DNA of 64,000 bases from Clostridia bacterium (GCA_900770385.1 CAAGKK010000023.1:36169-100168); one strand, 5' to 3'. Counted from the first letter of the stretch, positions 8,142-17,998 are shown. Numbers and translations: made by a program. Notes: generated by a model from the letters alone, not told the origin.

Positions 8142-8564
8142 ATGAGAACAATTATAACAAATTCAGAAATAGAAACTAAAAATTTAGCAAGAGATATAGC
8201 ATCTAAGGTGGATAAAAATACTGTTATTGTTTTATCGGGTGAATTAGGAACAGGTAAAACAAAGTTTGTAGAGGGATTTTTATCTTATTATGGATTAGAA
8301 AATGAAATTTCAAGCCCTACATTTACAATTGTAAATGAGTATAAAAATAGCCAGATTACAATTTTTCATTTTGATGTTTATAGATTATCTGATATTGATG
8401 AATTTTACGCTATTGGTGGCGAAGAGTATTTTTCTAAAGGAATATGTATTATAGAGTGGGGAGAAATAATAGAAGATGCTATTCCATCAAATGCAATAAG
8501 AATAAATATAGAAAAAGATAATGAAGATTTTGAAAAAAGAATAATTAAAATAAAAAACCTTTAG
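8142..8564 (+). CDS. tsaE: TsaE, tRNA t6A biosynthesis ATPase
   Basis: A 140-residue P-loop ATPase that drives turnover of the TsaB-TsaD complex making N6-threonylcarbamoyladenosine at A37 of ANN-decoding tRNAs. Walker A is G33-E-L-G-T-G-K-T40, followed by the family signatures SPTFTIVNEY and HFDVYRL. Length is normal. GAGGTAG precedes the ATG. tsaB lies 1.2 kb downstream, separated by a convergent transglutaminase gene; tsaD is not in the window. Confidence 0.92.
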   Translation: MRTIITNSEIETKNLARDIASKVDKNTVIVLSGELGTGKTKFVEGFLSYYGLENEISSPTFTIVNEYKNSQITIFHFDVYRLSDIDEFYAIGGEEYFSKGICIIEWGEIIEDAIPSNAIRINIEKDNEDFEKRIIKIKNL

Positions 8565-8584
8565 AAGTTTTCTAAAGGTTTTTT
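8553..8584. terminator. Terminator between convergent tsaE and transglutaminase genes
   Basis: Stem AACCTTTAGAA / TTCTAAAGGTT with A-run before and T-run after, so it can work in both directions. It includes the tsaE stop codon. Confidence 0.8.
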
Positions 8585-9677
8585 ATTTATAATTATTCTT
8601 GCATAATGTTGGATAAGAAAAATTCATACCAGAGTCTGAAAGTCTACCATTTGCAAAGTGCGAAGTACTAAAAGAATAATATCCTTTACAAAAGTAATCA
8701 TGTCTTATAGTACTTTTTTTTGTTCCACCAATTATAACAGGGTCATCCCAAGTGGCATCTACACCATACCAATTTCCGTTTATTAGTACATAGTTCCACA
8801 TATGAGATTCCGTTTTTCCAGATGAATTTGTTGCAGTACCACTTACTAATATGCATGGAATATTTAAACCATCCATTATATATTTAAAAGCTTTTGCATA
8901 GCCTTCACACACTACTTTTTGATTTATAAATGCACCATATATGTTATAAATATTTTTTTCTTTAATACTAGTGTCATATTCTAATAAATCAACTAATGTG
9001 TCATGAACAACTAAAACTTTATTATATGTATCTCCATTAACTTTTGAAATTATTCTATTTTTATATTCGGTTACTTGCTTAACAGCTATATCTACATCTG
9101 TGGAAGAGTTGAATCCATTAGTTAAATAGTTAGTTCCATTATTTGGTGCAATTGAAACTGTATAAGTGGTTTTACTTCCTAAGGTGGTATACTTTGTTAT
9201 TAATGAAATTTTACTTAAGTCTATATAAAACAATTCTGGATGGTCATAAATGAATGCATCTAAAGCAGATTGAAAACTATTATTTAATACATCCATACCA
9301 TTTGCAGTATTTAACAAAGTATTAAATTTAGTTGAGAAATCAATTTTATAATTATCTAATTTTAAATTGTTTATATTGTTTTGTAAGGCTGTATAAATAA
9401 CCTTTGCATTATCATCTAATTGACTATAATAATATGTAAGAGCAGCGTTAGGAGCTTTTGGAGCAGCTGAACTATTTTCTTGGTAATCTTCTAAAGAAAT
9501 CATACTGTAATTTTGAGATTTTGAACTTGCAATAGTTTCATTCATATCATCATATGGTAAAATACCATTTTCTAATAAGCTACTATTTTTGTTAGAAGAA
9601 TAAAAATAGTAAACAACTACAATGATTATTGCTATAAATATAATATCAACTAAGAAATTAAATATTTTTTTAAACAT
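8583..9677 (-). CDS. Membrane-anchored transglutaminase-like protein
   Basis: A 364-residue protein with an N-terminal membrane segment (residues about 8-28), a variable stalk, and a C-terminal transglutaminase-like domain. The Cys-His-Asp triad is visible in KVVCEGYAKAF, ESHMWNYV and YGVDATWDDP. Such extracytoplasmic domains act as cysteine proteases or cross-linking enzymes on wall or surface proteins. GGAGGAG precedes the start. It lies opposite to and between tsaE and tsaB. Confidence 0.8.
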   Translation of the reverse strand: MFKKIFNFLVDIIFIAIIIVVVYYFYSSNKNSSLLENGILPYDDMNETIASSKSQNYSMISLEDYQENSSAAPKAPNAALTYYYSQLDDNAKVIYTALQNNINNLKLDNYKIDFSTKFNTLLNTANGMDVLNNSFQSALDAFIYDHPELFYIDLSKISLITKYTTLGSKTTYTVSIAPNNGTNYLTNGFNSSTDVDIAVKQVTEYKNRIISKVNGDTYNKVLVVHDTLVDLLEYDTSIKEKNIYNIYGAFINQKVVCEGYAKAFKYIMDGLNIPCILVSGTATNSSGKTESHMWNYVLINGNWYGVDATWDDPVIIGGTKKSTIRHDYFCKGYYSFSTSHFANGRLSDSGMNFSYPTLCKNNYK

Positions 9678-9799
9678 GCGTTACTCCTCCAATAAATTTA
9701 TTATAACATATGTAAAAATATTAAACAAATTTATTATGTGATATTTACAAAATTTAATAGTTAATATACAATATAATCAAACAAAAAGAAGGTAAAAAT

Positions 9800-10474
9800 A
9801 TGAAAATATTATCAATAGAAACATCTAGTAAAGTATGTGCAGTTGCACTAATGGAAGATGATAAATTAATAAATGAAAAAATATTAGAAGATGAAAACAC
9901 ACATTCTGTTAAATTGATGCCATTAGTAGATGAATTATTAAAGGAATCAAATATAACTTTAAACGAAATTGACTTATTTGCATGTGATAAAGGACCAGGT
10001 TCATTTACTGGAATTAGAATAGGAATTGCAACAGTAAAAGCTTTTGCAGATGCAACTAACAAAAAAACTATTGGAATTTCATCACTAGAAGCGCTTGCCT
10101 ATAATGTAGAAGAAAATGGAATAATATGTGCAGTTATAGATGCTAAAAATGAAAATGTATATAGTGGATTTTTTGAAAAAAGCAATTGCACAATAAAGCA
10201 ACTTAAAGCACCAGAATTTAATACAATAAAAAATATTGTAGAACAAGCTAATAATATTAAAGAAAATATTATATTTGTTGGTGATGCTGTTCAAAAATAT
10301 AAAGATTCAATATTAGAAGTATTAAATAAAAAAGCAGTTATAATAAATGAAATAGAAAAAAACAAGCTAAATGCTAGAAATATTGCATTAGCAGCATATA
10401 ATAAAAAACAAGAAGCAGGAGATACTTCAAGTTTAATTCCAACATACTTAAGAAAATCAAATGCAGAAAGGTAA
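9800..10474 (+). CDS. tsaB: TsaB, tRNA t6A biosynthesis scaffold
   Basis: A 224-residue Kae1/ASKHA-fold protein that pairs with TsaD in t6A formation. It shows the N-terminal LSIETSSKVCAVAL and the GPGSFTGIRIGIATVKA signature. GAAGG precedes the start. rimI follows 14 bases after the stop, a common arrangement. Confidence 0.93.
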   Translation: MKILSIETSSKVCAVALMEDDKLINEKILEDENTHSVKLMPLVDELLKESNITLNEIDLFACDKGPGSFTGIRIGIATVKAFADATNKKTIGISSLEALAYNVEENGIICAVIDAKNENVYSGFFEKSNCTIKQLKAPEFNTIKNIVEQANNIKENIIFVGDAVQKYKDSILEVLNKKAVIINEIEKNKLNARNIALAAYNKKQEAGDTSSLIPTYLRKSNAER

Positions 10475-10488
10475 TTAAAATAAATAAT

Positions 10489-10929
10489 ATGGAAATAACA
10501 ATAGAAAAAATGACATTAGAACATTTAAAGCAAATAGAGGAAAATATAGAAGAAGAATTTGATAAGTTTTGGAATAAAGAAGTTTTGAAAAATGAATTAG
10601 ATAATCCAGCATCATCATATATAGTTGCATTAGATGAAAATAAAAATGTTGTTGGATATGCAGGAATATGGCAACCATTAGAAGAAGCACATATTACTAA
10701 TATAGTTACTAAAAAAGATAAAAGACAAAATAAAATTGGGACCAAGATGATAGAAAAATTAATAGATATGGCAAAAGAAAGAAAGCTAAGTGATATTACA
10801 TTAGAAGTAAATATAAATAATTTACCAGCAATTAATTTATATAAAAAATATCAATTTAAGGAAGTTGGACTAAGAAAAAAATATTATAACAATATAGATG
10901 ATGCAATAATAATGACATTAGAATTATAA
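10489..10929 (+). CDS. rimI: RimI-type GNAT N-acetyltransferase
   Basis: A 146-residue GNAT enzyme. The acetyl-CoA loop is in the KKDKRQNKIGTKMI region, and the C-terminal NLPAINLYKKYQFKEVGLRKKYY matches the RimI ribosomal-protein S18 acetyltransferase family. Its position directly behind tsaB supports the name. The Shine-Dalgarno is weak, so translation may depend on tsaB coupling. Confidence 0.85.
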   Translation: MEITIEKMTLEHLKQIEENIEEEFDKFWNKEVLKNELDNPASSYIVALDENKNVVGYAGIWQPLEEAHITNIVTKKDKRQNKIGTKMIEKLIDMAKERKLSDITLEVNINNLPAINLYKKYQFKEVGLRKKYYNNIDDAIIMTLEL

Positions 10930-11009
10930 TTAATATAATGTTGAAGCGGAAAATTATGTCCGTTCAATTACATAAGATACTTATCTGAATTTGGAAGGAG
11001 AAAAAACAA

Positions 11010-13397
11010 ATGAAAAAAGAAAACGAACTATCTTACAAAAGTTTAAAAAAATATTGTAATCCAAATAAGCTACCATTTGAAACTACAGAAGAATTAGAAT
11101 CTATTTCAACAGGAATAGGACAAGATAGAGGAATAAAAGCTTTAGAATTTGGACTAAATGTAGATATTAAAGGATACAATTTATACTTAGAAGGACCAAG
11201 TGGTGTTGGAAAAACAATGTATACTAAAAAGTATTTAGATACAATTTGCAAGAAGAAAAAAACACCATGTGATTGGTGCTATGTTTATAACTTTGAAAAT
11301 CCAAATGAACCAATAGCAATTTCTTTGCAAGCAGGTCAGGGAAAAATCTTCAAAGAAATGATGGATCAGTTTATAGAAGATATAAGAAAAGATATTAATA
11401 ATACATTTAGTAATGAAGATTTTGAAAAAGAAAAAAATTTGATAAAACAAGAATTTGAGCAAAGAAGAACTAATCTATTGGAAAAACTAAATAAAGAATC
11501 AGCTAAATATGGATTTGAGGTTAAAACTGCTCAAAATGGCATTTATATGATGCCAGTAGTAAACGGGAAAACATTACAAGAAGAAGAGTTTGAAAAATTA
11601 GATGAAGAAGTAAAAAAAGAATATGAAGATAAATCTAATATTGTTCAAGAACAGATAATTTCAGTAATTAGTCAAATTAAGGCTATTGAAAAAGAATCAG
11701 ATAAAAGAATCGAAGAGTGGCAATCAAATATTGCTTTATTAACTGTTAATGCTAGAATAAATTTAGTAAAATCAAATTTTAAAAGAAATAAGAAAATAAG
11801 TCAATTTTTAGATAATATTAAAAAAGATATATTAAAAAATGTATCGTTATTTATGGAACAAAAAGCACAACCAAATCAACCAGCATCACCACAACAACAA
11901 ATGCTACAACCAAAACCATGGCTTAATTACAGAGTAAATTTATTTATAGATAATAGTACATTAGAAGGTGCACCAGTAATAATGGATTCTAATTATTCTT
12001 ATCATAATATATTTGGAAAACTAGAATATGAAAATTATTATGGTTCATTAAAAACAGATCATACAATGTTAAAAGCAGGTTTGTTACAAAAAGCAAATGG
12101 AGGATATATTATTTTCCAAGCCAAAGATTTACTTGCAAATCAAGTATGCTATGAAAATTTAAAAAAAGCATTAAGAGTTAAGGAAATAAGCATAGAAAAC
12201 ACAGCAGACCAGCGTTCTTCAATGGTTATGGTATCTTTAAAACCAGAACCAATACCATTAGATATAAAAGTAATATTAATAGGAAATGCAAATATATATC
12301 ATTCATTATTAGCAATGGATTCAGATTTTAGAAAATTATTTAAAGCAAAAGTAGAATTTGAAGATGATGCTCCTAGAACAGAAGAAAATATTGTAAAGCT
12401 TGCTAGATTTATACATGGTTTTTGTGAGCAAGAAGAATTAGCACATTTAGATAAATATGCTGTAGCAAAAGTTATAGAGTATGCATCTAGATTAGCAGAT
12501 AATCAAAATAAGTTATCTACAAGATTTAATGACTTATCTCAAATAATAGGCGAAGCTTGTACTTGGGCTAAAATGAGTAAATCTAAAATAGTAAAAGAAG
12601 AACATGTAGTAAAAGCATTAGAAGAAAGAGTAGAAAGAATAAAAAAATATGATGCCAAATATACAGAAATGATAAAAGACAATACTCTATTAATCAATAC
12701 ATCTGGCTCAGAAGTTGGTCAAATAAATGGATTAACAGTATTAACAATAGGGGACTACACATTTGGAAAACCAGCTAAAATTACTGCAAATACTTATGTT
12801 GGAAAAACAGGTATTATAAATATAGAAAGAGAAGTAGAACTTTCAGGATCTTCTCATTCAAAGGGAGTTTTAATATTAAATGGATATTTAGGAGAATTGT
12901 TTGCTCAAGATATACCTCTTTCATTAACTGCAAGTATATGTTTTGAACAATTGTATAATGGGGTAGATGGGGATAGTGCCTCTAGCACCGAGTTATATGC
13001 TTTACTTTCAAGCCTATCAGATGTACCAATTAATCAAGCTATTGCTGTTACAGGATCTGTTAATCAAAAAGGAGAAATACAACCAATAGGTGGGGTAAAT
13101 GCAAAAATAGAAGGATTTTTCCAAGTTTGCAAAATGAGAGGATTAGATGGAAGTCATGGAGTAATGATTCCAATACAAAATATATTAAACTTAAATCTTT
13201 CAGATGAAGTAGTTGAAGCTGTTAAAAATAAAAAATTTCATATTTATGCTATTTCTAATATAGAAGAGGGAATAGAAATATTAACAGGCGTACCAGCAGG
13301 AAAAAAAGATAAAAATGGAAACTTCCCAGCAGGAACAATTAATTATTTAGTTTACGAAAAATTAAAAAAATATGCAAAAATAAGTGCAAAAGATTAA
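11010..13397 (+). CDS. Lon-like ATP-dependent protease (AAA_32 type)
   Basis: A 795-residue protein with P-loop GPSGVGKT at 62-69, a long coiled-coil insert (about 130-260), an AAA core, and a C-terminal S16 peptidase domain. Catalytic Ser656 (GDSASS) and Lys699 (GGVNAKIEG) are 43 residues apart, as in true Lon. The N-terminal Lon substrate domain is absent. This matches the Lon-related family of E. coli YcbZ rather than LonA. AAGGAG precedes the ATG. It appears monocistronic or loosely linked to the transketolase gene. Confidence 0.85.
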   Translation: MKKENELSYKSLKKYCNPNKLPFETTEELESISTGIGQDRGIKALEFGLNVDIKGYNLYLEGPSGVGKTMYTKKYLDTICKKKKTPCDWCYVYNFENPNEPIAISLQAGQGKIFKEMMDQFIEDIRKDINNTFSNEDFEKEKNLIKQEFEQRRTNLLEKLNKESAKYGFEVKTAQNGIYMMPVVNGKTLQEEEFEKLDEEVKKEYEDKSNIVQEQIISVISQIKAIEKESDKRIEEWQSNIALLTVNARINLVKSNFKRNKKISQFLDNIKKDILKNVSLFMEQKAQPNQPASPQQQMLQPKPWLNYRVNLFIDNSTLEGAPVIMDSNYSYHNIFGKLEYENYYGSLKTDHTMLKAGLLQKANGGYIIFQAKDLLANQVCYENLKKALRVKEISIENTADQRSSMVMVSLKPEPIPLDIKVILIGNANIYHSLLAMDSDFRKLFKAKVEFEDDAPRTEENIVKLARFIHGFCEQEELAHLDKYAVAKVIEYASRLADNQNKLSTRFNDLSQIIGEACTWAKMSKSKIVKEEHVVKALEERVERIKKYDAKYTEMIKDNTLLINTSGSEVGQINGLTVLTIGDYTFGKPAKITANTYVGKTGIINIEREVELSGSSHSKGVLILNGYLGELFAQDIPLSLTASICFEQLYNGVDGDSASSTELYALLSSLSDVPINQAIAVTGSVNQKGEIQPIGGVNAKIEGFFQVCKMRGLDGSHGVMIPIQNILNLNLSDEVVEAVKNKKFHIYAISNIEEGIEILTGVPAGKKDKNGNFPAGTINYLVYEKLKKYAKISAKD

Positions 13398-13424
13398 TAT
13401 TATTTATATAAAGGAGTGGATTTT

Positions 13425-14252
13425 TTGAAGATTAATAATATAGAAGAATTAAAAAATATAGCTAAGACTATAAGAAAAGATATTATAGAAGAAGTATATT
13501 CTGCAAACTCAGGGCATCCAGGTGGAGCTTTATCTATAGCAGATATAATAACAGCATTGTATTTTAATGAAATGAATATTGATCCTAAAAATCCAAAAGA
13601 TGAGAATAGAGATAGACTTGTTTTATCAAAAGGACATGCATCAGCAGCTTTATATGCTGCCTTAGCAGAAAAGGGATATTTTCCTAAAGAAGACTTAAAA
13701 ACATTTAGAAACATAAATAGCTATTTACAAGGTCATCCAGATATGAAACATATACCAGGAGTAGATATGTCCACAGGTTCTTTGGGACAAGGATTATCTG
13801 CAGCAAATGGAATGGCTATGATGTTTAAATTAGACAAAAATCCAGCAAGAGTATATTGCATATGTGGAGACGGAGAAATAGAAGAAGGGCAAATATGGGA
13901 AGCTGCAATGTCATCTTCTAAATATAAACTAGATAATTTATGTTTGATAATAGATAATAATAATTTACAGATAGATGGAACAATAGAAGAAGTTATGAGT
14001 TCATATCCAATAGATGATAAATTTAAGAGTTTTGGATTTAATGTTATTACAATTAATGGACATGATTTTAGCCAAATACTACAAGCATTTGAAAAAGCTA
14101 AGAATTGTAAAGATAAACCAACTGCTATAATTGCAAAAACTATAAAGGGAAAAGGTATAACATTTATGGAAAATCAAGTAGGATGGCATGGAAAAGCACC
14201 TTCACAACAAGAATATGAACAAGCAATAAAAGAATTAGAAAGGGAAAATTAA
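13425..14252 (+). CDS. Transketolase, N-terminal (thiamine-diphosphate binding) subunit
   Basis: Corresponds to the first half of transketolase. It has SGHPGGALS, LSKGHASAALYA, the ThDP motif GDGEIEEGQIWEA...NN, and a C-terminal KGKGITFMENQVGWHGKAP. I start it at the TTG at 13425, which is 8 bases after AAGGAG; the GTG at 13416 lies inside that ribosome binding site. In split transketolases the C-terminal subunit gene normally follows directly, but here a HAD-like gene follows and no C-half is present in the window. Confidence 0.85.
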   Translation: MKINNIEELKNIAKTIRKDIIEEVYSANSGHPGGALSIADIITALYFNEMNIDPKNPKDENRDRLVLSKGHASAALYAALAEKGYFPKEDLKTFRNINSYLQGHPDMKHIPGVDMSTGSLGQGLSAANGMAMMFKLDKNPARVYCICGDGEIEEGQIWEAAMSSSKYKLDNLCLIIDNNNLQIDGTIEEVMSSYPIDDKFKSFGFNVITINGHDFSQILQAFEKAKNCKDKPTAIIAKTIKGKGITFMENQVGWHGKAPSQQEYEQAIKELEREN

Positions 14253-14259
14253 TAAATAA

Positions 14260-14919
14260 ATGGAGAAATCAAGAATAATTATGCTGTTCCTAGACTTGGA
14301 AGGAACAATAATAGAAGAAGAACAAGGACAATTAAAAGAACAAGATTTTAATAATCTATTAGCTTCATTAAATGAATTACAAAAACTTAGAAATGCAAGT
14401 ATTAGTATGCATATTGTTTCACCAGTTCATACAAAATTTATGGAAGAAATTTTAGATAGACTAGATACTCTAATTGTAAGATATAATATACAAAATAATA
14501 CCAATATAAGAGAAGTAGAAAGTGCAGTTGCATATCCAGATGACAGTTACATACATCAAGATGACTTATATGATAAAATATTTCCTATGGATATGTCACA
14601 AAAAGACGATTATGGAAGATATGGTAAACTTAAATATGTAAAATCATGGATTAACAATATAGAATCAATGGAGGGAAAAGAAATTGATATGGCCATATAT
14701 GGAGGAAACGGATTAAATGATGTAAGTGCTATGTCATATATAAAAGATATGAAAAATGGATTTGTAATTTGTCCAAGCAATAGTGATTCAGAAGTAAAAA
14801 GGATAGCAAGTTATATTTCTACAAAAGCACAAGCTGAAGGAATAAAAGATGGAATTGATTTTATAAATACACAAATAAAGAATAGAAACAAAACTCAACC
14901 AGAAGAAACAGAAAGATAA
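14260..14919 (+). CDS. HAD-like protein of unknown function
   Basis: A 219-residue protein with a degenerate HAD motif I (FLDLEGTI, where the second Asp is Glu) and a motif IV-like GNGLNDVSAM. The Asp-to-Glu change is known in some HAD phosphatases but could also signal loss of activity. It starts 7 bases after the transketolase stop, so it is co-transcribed. The C-terminal 20 residues are polar and Gln/Lys-rich. Confidence 0.6.
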   Translation: MEKSRIIMLFLDLEGTIIEEEQGQLKEQDFNNLLASLNELQKLRNASISMHIVSPVHTKFMEEILDRLDTLIVRYNIQNNTNIREVESAVAYPDDSYIHQDDLYDKIFPMDMSQKDDYGRYGKLKYVKSWINNIESMEGKEIDMAIYGGNGLNDVSAMSYIKDMKNGFVICPSNSDSEVKRIASYISTKAQAEGIKDGIDFINTQIKNRNKTQPEETER

Positions 14920-14951
14920 TGATAAAATTTTTAGAATAGCAAATAATAAGG

Positions 14952-14978
14952 AAGCGACATTTGTCGCTTTGTTTTTTC
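14952..14978 (+). terminator. Intrinsic terminator upstream of uvrA
   Basis: Perfect 8-bp stem AAGCGACA / TGTCGCTT with a two-base centre, followed by GTTTTTTC. Confidence 0.85.
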
Positions 14979-15007
14979 TTGACAAAAACAAACTTTTGTT
15001 TTACAAT
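14979..15007 (+). promoter_or_regulatory. uvrA promoter with possible LexA-like box
   Basis: -35 TTGACA at 14979-14984 and -10 TACAAT at 15002-15007 with an exact 17-base spacer. The spacer holds the palindrome AAACTTTTGTTT, of the form of a relaxed Gram-positive LexA box (GAAC-N4-GTTC). The promoter is clear; the operator is tentative. Confidence 0.65.
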
Positions 15008-15030
15008 ATATATACTTATGGGGGAAAATT

Positions 15031-17889
15031 ATGAATGATAAAATAATTATAAAGGGAGCAAAAGAGCATAACTTAAAAAATATAAATTTAGAAATACCAA
15101 GAGATAAATTAGTTGTAATCACAGGACTTTCAGGTTCAGGAAAGTCTTCTTTAGCTTTTGATACATTATATGCAGAAGGACAAAGAAGATATGTAGAGAG
15201 TCTATCTGCATATGCAAGACAATTTTTAGGATTAATGGAAAAACCAGATGTAGAATTAATAGAGGGGTTATCACCAGCTATTTCAATAGACCAAAAAACC
15301 ACATCAAAAAATCCTCGTTCTACAGTAGGAACAGTTACAGAAATATATGATTACATTAGATTATTATATGCAAGAATTGGTATACCATATTGCCCAAATT
15401 GTGGAAAGAAAATAGAGAAACAAACAATAGATCAAATAGTAGATAGTATAATGAACATAGAAGAAGAGACAAAAATACAAGTATTAGCGCCAATTATTAG
15501 AGGAAGAAAAGGAGAATTTGTAAAACTATTACAAGGCTATCAAAAAGAAGGTTTTGTTAGAGCTAGAATCGATGGAGAAACAGTAGAATTAACAGATGAT
15601 TTGCAAATAGATAGAAAAAAGAAACACAATGTAGAAATTATAGTAGATAGATTAGTAATAAAAGAAGAAATAAGAAGCCGACTTACAGAATCAATAGAAA
15701 TTGCACTAAAACATGCCAATAATACAGTAATGATAAATATACCAAATAAAACTGTAGGTGCAGACGGCTCTGCTCGTCATAAAAATGAAAACATTTTATA
15801 TAGTACTAATTATGCTTGTCCAGATTGTGATATAAGTTTTGAAGAATTATCTCCAAGGATGTTTTCATTTAATAATCCGTTTGGAGCTTGTCCTTCATGT
15901 GCAGGAATAGGCTATTTAATGAAAATGGATGAAGAATTAATAATACCAGATAAAAATAAAACTCTTTATGATGGAGTTAAAGCATTTGGCGCAAGTACTA
16001 TGAAAAAAACAGAGACAATGGCAAAAATGTACTTTGAGAGTATAGCAAAACATTATGGGGTTGATATATCTGTTCCAATAAAAAAATTACCAAGAGATTT
16101 TCTAGATAAGATACTATATGGTACAGGTGATGAAGAAATAGACTTCGAATATGTATCACCATCAGGAATAAGAAAATTTAAAACACCTTTTGAGGGAGTT
16201 ATACCAACGCTAGAAAGAAGATATTCAGAAACGAAATCTCAGGGAATGAGAGATTTTTATGAATACTATATGAGTGAAAGCGATTGTCCAGAATGTAAAG
16301 GAGCAAGGCTAAAAAAAGAAAGCTTAGCTGTTAGAATAGGAAGCAAAAATATAAAAGAATTAACAGATATGCCTGTTAATGAAATTAAAAAATATATAAA
16401 TAGTTTAAAATTTACTCCAAAAGAAGAAATGATTTCTAACCAAATAATAAAAGAATTAAATAAACGATTACAATTCTTAATGGATGTAGGCTTAGAATAT
16501 TTAACATTATCAAGATCAGCAGGGACTCTATCAGGAGGAGAAGCACAGCGTATAAGATTAGCAACACAAATTGGTTCTGCATTAACAGGAGTACTTTATA
16601 TATTAGATGAACCAAGTATAGGGTTACATCAAAGAGATAATAATAAATTAATTGCTACATTAAAAAAATTAAGAGATTTAGGAAACACAGTATTAGTAGT
16701 AGAACATGATGAAGATACAATGCTTGCAGCAGATCAAATAATAGATATAGGACCTGGGCCAGGAGTTCATGGAGGAAGAATAATGGCGCAAGGAACAGCC
16801 GAAGAAGTAATGCAAGTAGAAGATTCTATTACTGGTCAGTATTTATCAAAAAGAAAACAAATAAAAGTCCCAGAAAAAAGAAGAAAACCAAAAAGAGAAT
16901 GTATAGAAGTTGTAGGGGCAAAAGAGCATAACCTAAAGAATATAAATGTAAAATTTCCACTGGGAGTATTGACCTGTGTTACAGGTGTATCTGGATCTGG
17001 AAAAAGTACACTAGTAAATGATGTATTATATAAAACGATTGCAAGAGAATTAAATGGAGCTAAAGAGAAACCAGGAAAATGTAAAGAAATAAAAGGTTTA
17101 GAGAATATAGATAAAATTATAAATATAGATCAATCACCAATCGGAAGAACTCCAAGATCAAACCCAGCAACATATACAGGTGTATTTGATTATATTAGAG
17201 ATTTATTTGCAGAAACAAATGAAGCAAAATTAAGAGGATATGAAAAAGGAAGATTTAGCTTTAATGTAAAGGGCGGAAGATGTGAAGCATGTCAAGGAGA
17301 TGGAATCATAAAAATAGGAATGCACTTCTTACCAGATGTTTATGTACCATGTGAAGTATGTCATGGAAAAAGATATAATAGTGAAACTTTACAAGTAAAA
17401 TATAAAGGTAAAACCATATCAGATGTTTTAGATATGACAGTGGAAGAATCATTAGAATTCTTTAAAAATCTCCCAAGGATAAAGCAAAAAATTCAAACAT
17501 TATATGATGTTGGTTTGGGATATATAAAATTAGGACAACCATCAACAACACTATCTGGAGGAGAAGCACAAAGGGTAAAATTAGCTACTGAACTATCTAA
17601 AAAGCCTACTGGAAAAACTCTTTATATATTAGATGAACCAACAACAGGTCTTCATATAGCAGATGTACACAAACTGGTAGATATATTGCAAAGATTAGTA
17701 GATACAGGAAATACAATAATAGTAATAGAACATAATTTAGACTTGATAAAAACAGCAGATTATATTATTGATTTAGGACCAGAAGGCGGAGATGCAGGTG
17801 GAACAATAGTACAAGTTGGAACTCCAGAACAAATAATAAGAAACGAAAAGTCTTATACAGGGCAATTTTTAAGAAAATTTTTACGATAA
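15031..17889 (+). CDS. uvrA: UvrA, excinuclease ABC subunit A
   Basis: A 952-residue damage-recognition ATPase of nucleotide excision repair. Two ABC modules are visible: Walker A GLSGSGKSS near residue 30 and GVSGSGKST near 655, and two LSGGEAQR signatures. The zinc modules show CPNCGKK, CPDC...CPSC and CEACQGDG...CEVCHG. Length is standard. uvrB is at 26929, not adjacent; both have palindromic boxes in their promoter spacers. Confidence 0.97.
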   Translation: MNDKIIIKGAKEHNLKNINLEIPRDKLVVITGLSGSGKSSLAFDTLYAEGQRRYVESLSAYARQFLGLMEKPDVELIEGLSPAISIDQKTTSKNPRSTVGTVTEIYDYIRLLYARIGIPYCPNCGKKIEKQTIDQIVDSIMNIEEETKIQVLAPIIRGRKGEFVKLLQGYQKEGFVRARIDGETVELTDDLQIDRKKKHNVEIIVDRLVIKEEIRSRLTESIEIALKHANNTVMINIPNKTVGADGSARHKNENILYSTNYACPDCDISFEELSPRMFSFNNPFGACPSCAGIGYLMKMDEELIIPDKNKTLYDGVKAFGASTMKKTETMAKMYFESIAKHYGVDISVPIKKLPRDFLDKILYGTGDEEIDFEYVSPSGIRKFKTPFEGVIPTLERRYSETKSQGMRDFYEYYMSESDCPECKGARLKKESLAVRIGSKNIKELTDMPVNEIKKYINSLKFTPKEEMISNQIIKELNKRLQFLMDVGLEYLTLSRSAGTLSGGEAQRIRLATQIGSALTGVLYILDEPSIGLHQRDNNKLIATLKKLRDLGNTVLVVEHDEDTMLAADQIIDIGPGPGVHGGRIMAQGTAEEVMQVEDSITGQYLSKRKQIKVPEKRRKPKRECIEVVGAKEHNLKNINVKFPLGVLTCVTGVSGSGKSTLVNDVLYKTIARELNGAKEKPGKCKEIKGLENIDKIINIDQSPIGRTPRSNPATYTGVFDYIRDLFAETNEAKLRGYEKGRFSFNVKGGRCEACQGDGIIKIGMHFLPDVYVPCEVCHGKRYNSETLQVKYKGKTISDVLDMTVEESLEFFKNLPRIKQKIQTLYDVGLGYIKLGQPSTTLSGGEAQRVKLATELSKKPTGKTLYILDEPTTGLHIADVHKLVDILQRLVDTGNTIIVIEHNLDLIKTADYIIDLGPEGGDAGGTIVQVGTPEQIIRNEKSYTGQFLRKFLR

Positions 17890-17891
17890 TA

Positions 17892-17927
17892 AATAATTGA
17901 GCACTACTAATGTTGTGCTCAATTATT
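17892..17927. terminator. Bidirectional hairpin after uvrA
   Basis: Perfect 13-bp stem AATAATTGAGCAC / GTGCTCAATTATT with a 10-base loop. It lies between uvrA and a tiny convergent frame. Confidence 0.75.
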
Positions 17928-17929
17928 TA

Positions 17930-17998
17930 TTATTTATTGTTTTGATTTTCTGATTGATTATTTTTATTATCTTTGTTTTTCTTGCTGTTTTTTCCCAT
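17930..17998 (-). CDS. Possible 22-residue Lys/Asn-rich peptide
   Basis: The minus strand has AATGGAGGTG seven bases before an ATG, then a 22-codon frame rich in Lys, Asn and Gln (MGKNSKKNKDNKNNQ...), ended by TAA just before the 13-bp hairpin. The excellent ribosome binding site and the closely placed terminator argue for a real gene, but no family was recognised. It may be a small sporulation-related or nucleic-acid binding peptide. Confidence 0.4.
   Translation of the reverse strand: MGKNSKKNKDNKNNQSENQNNK

Noticed and set aside
13416..13424. GTG start for the transketolase subunit
   Set aside because: The GTG overlaps the AAGGAG ribosome binding site; the TTG at 13425 has correct spacing.
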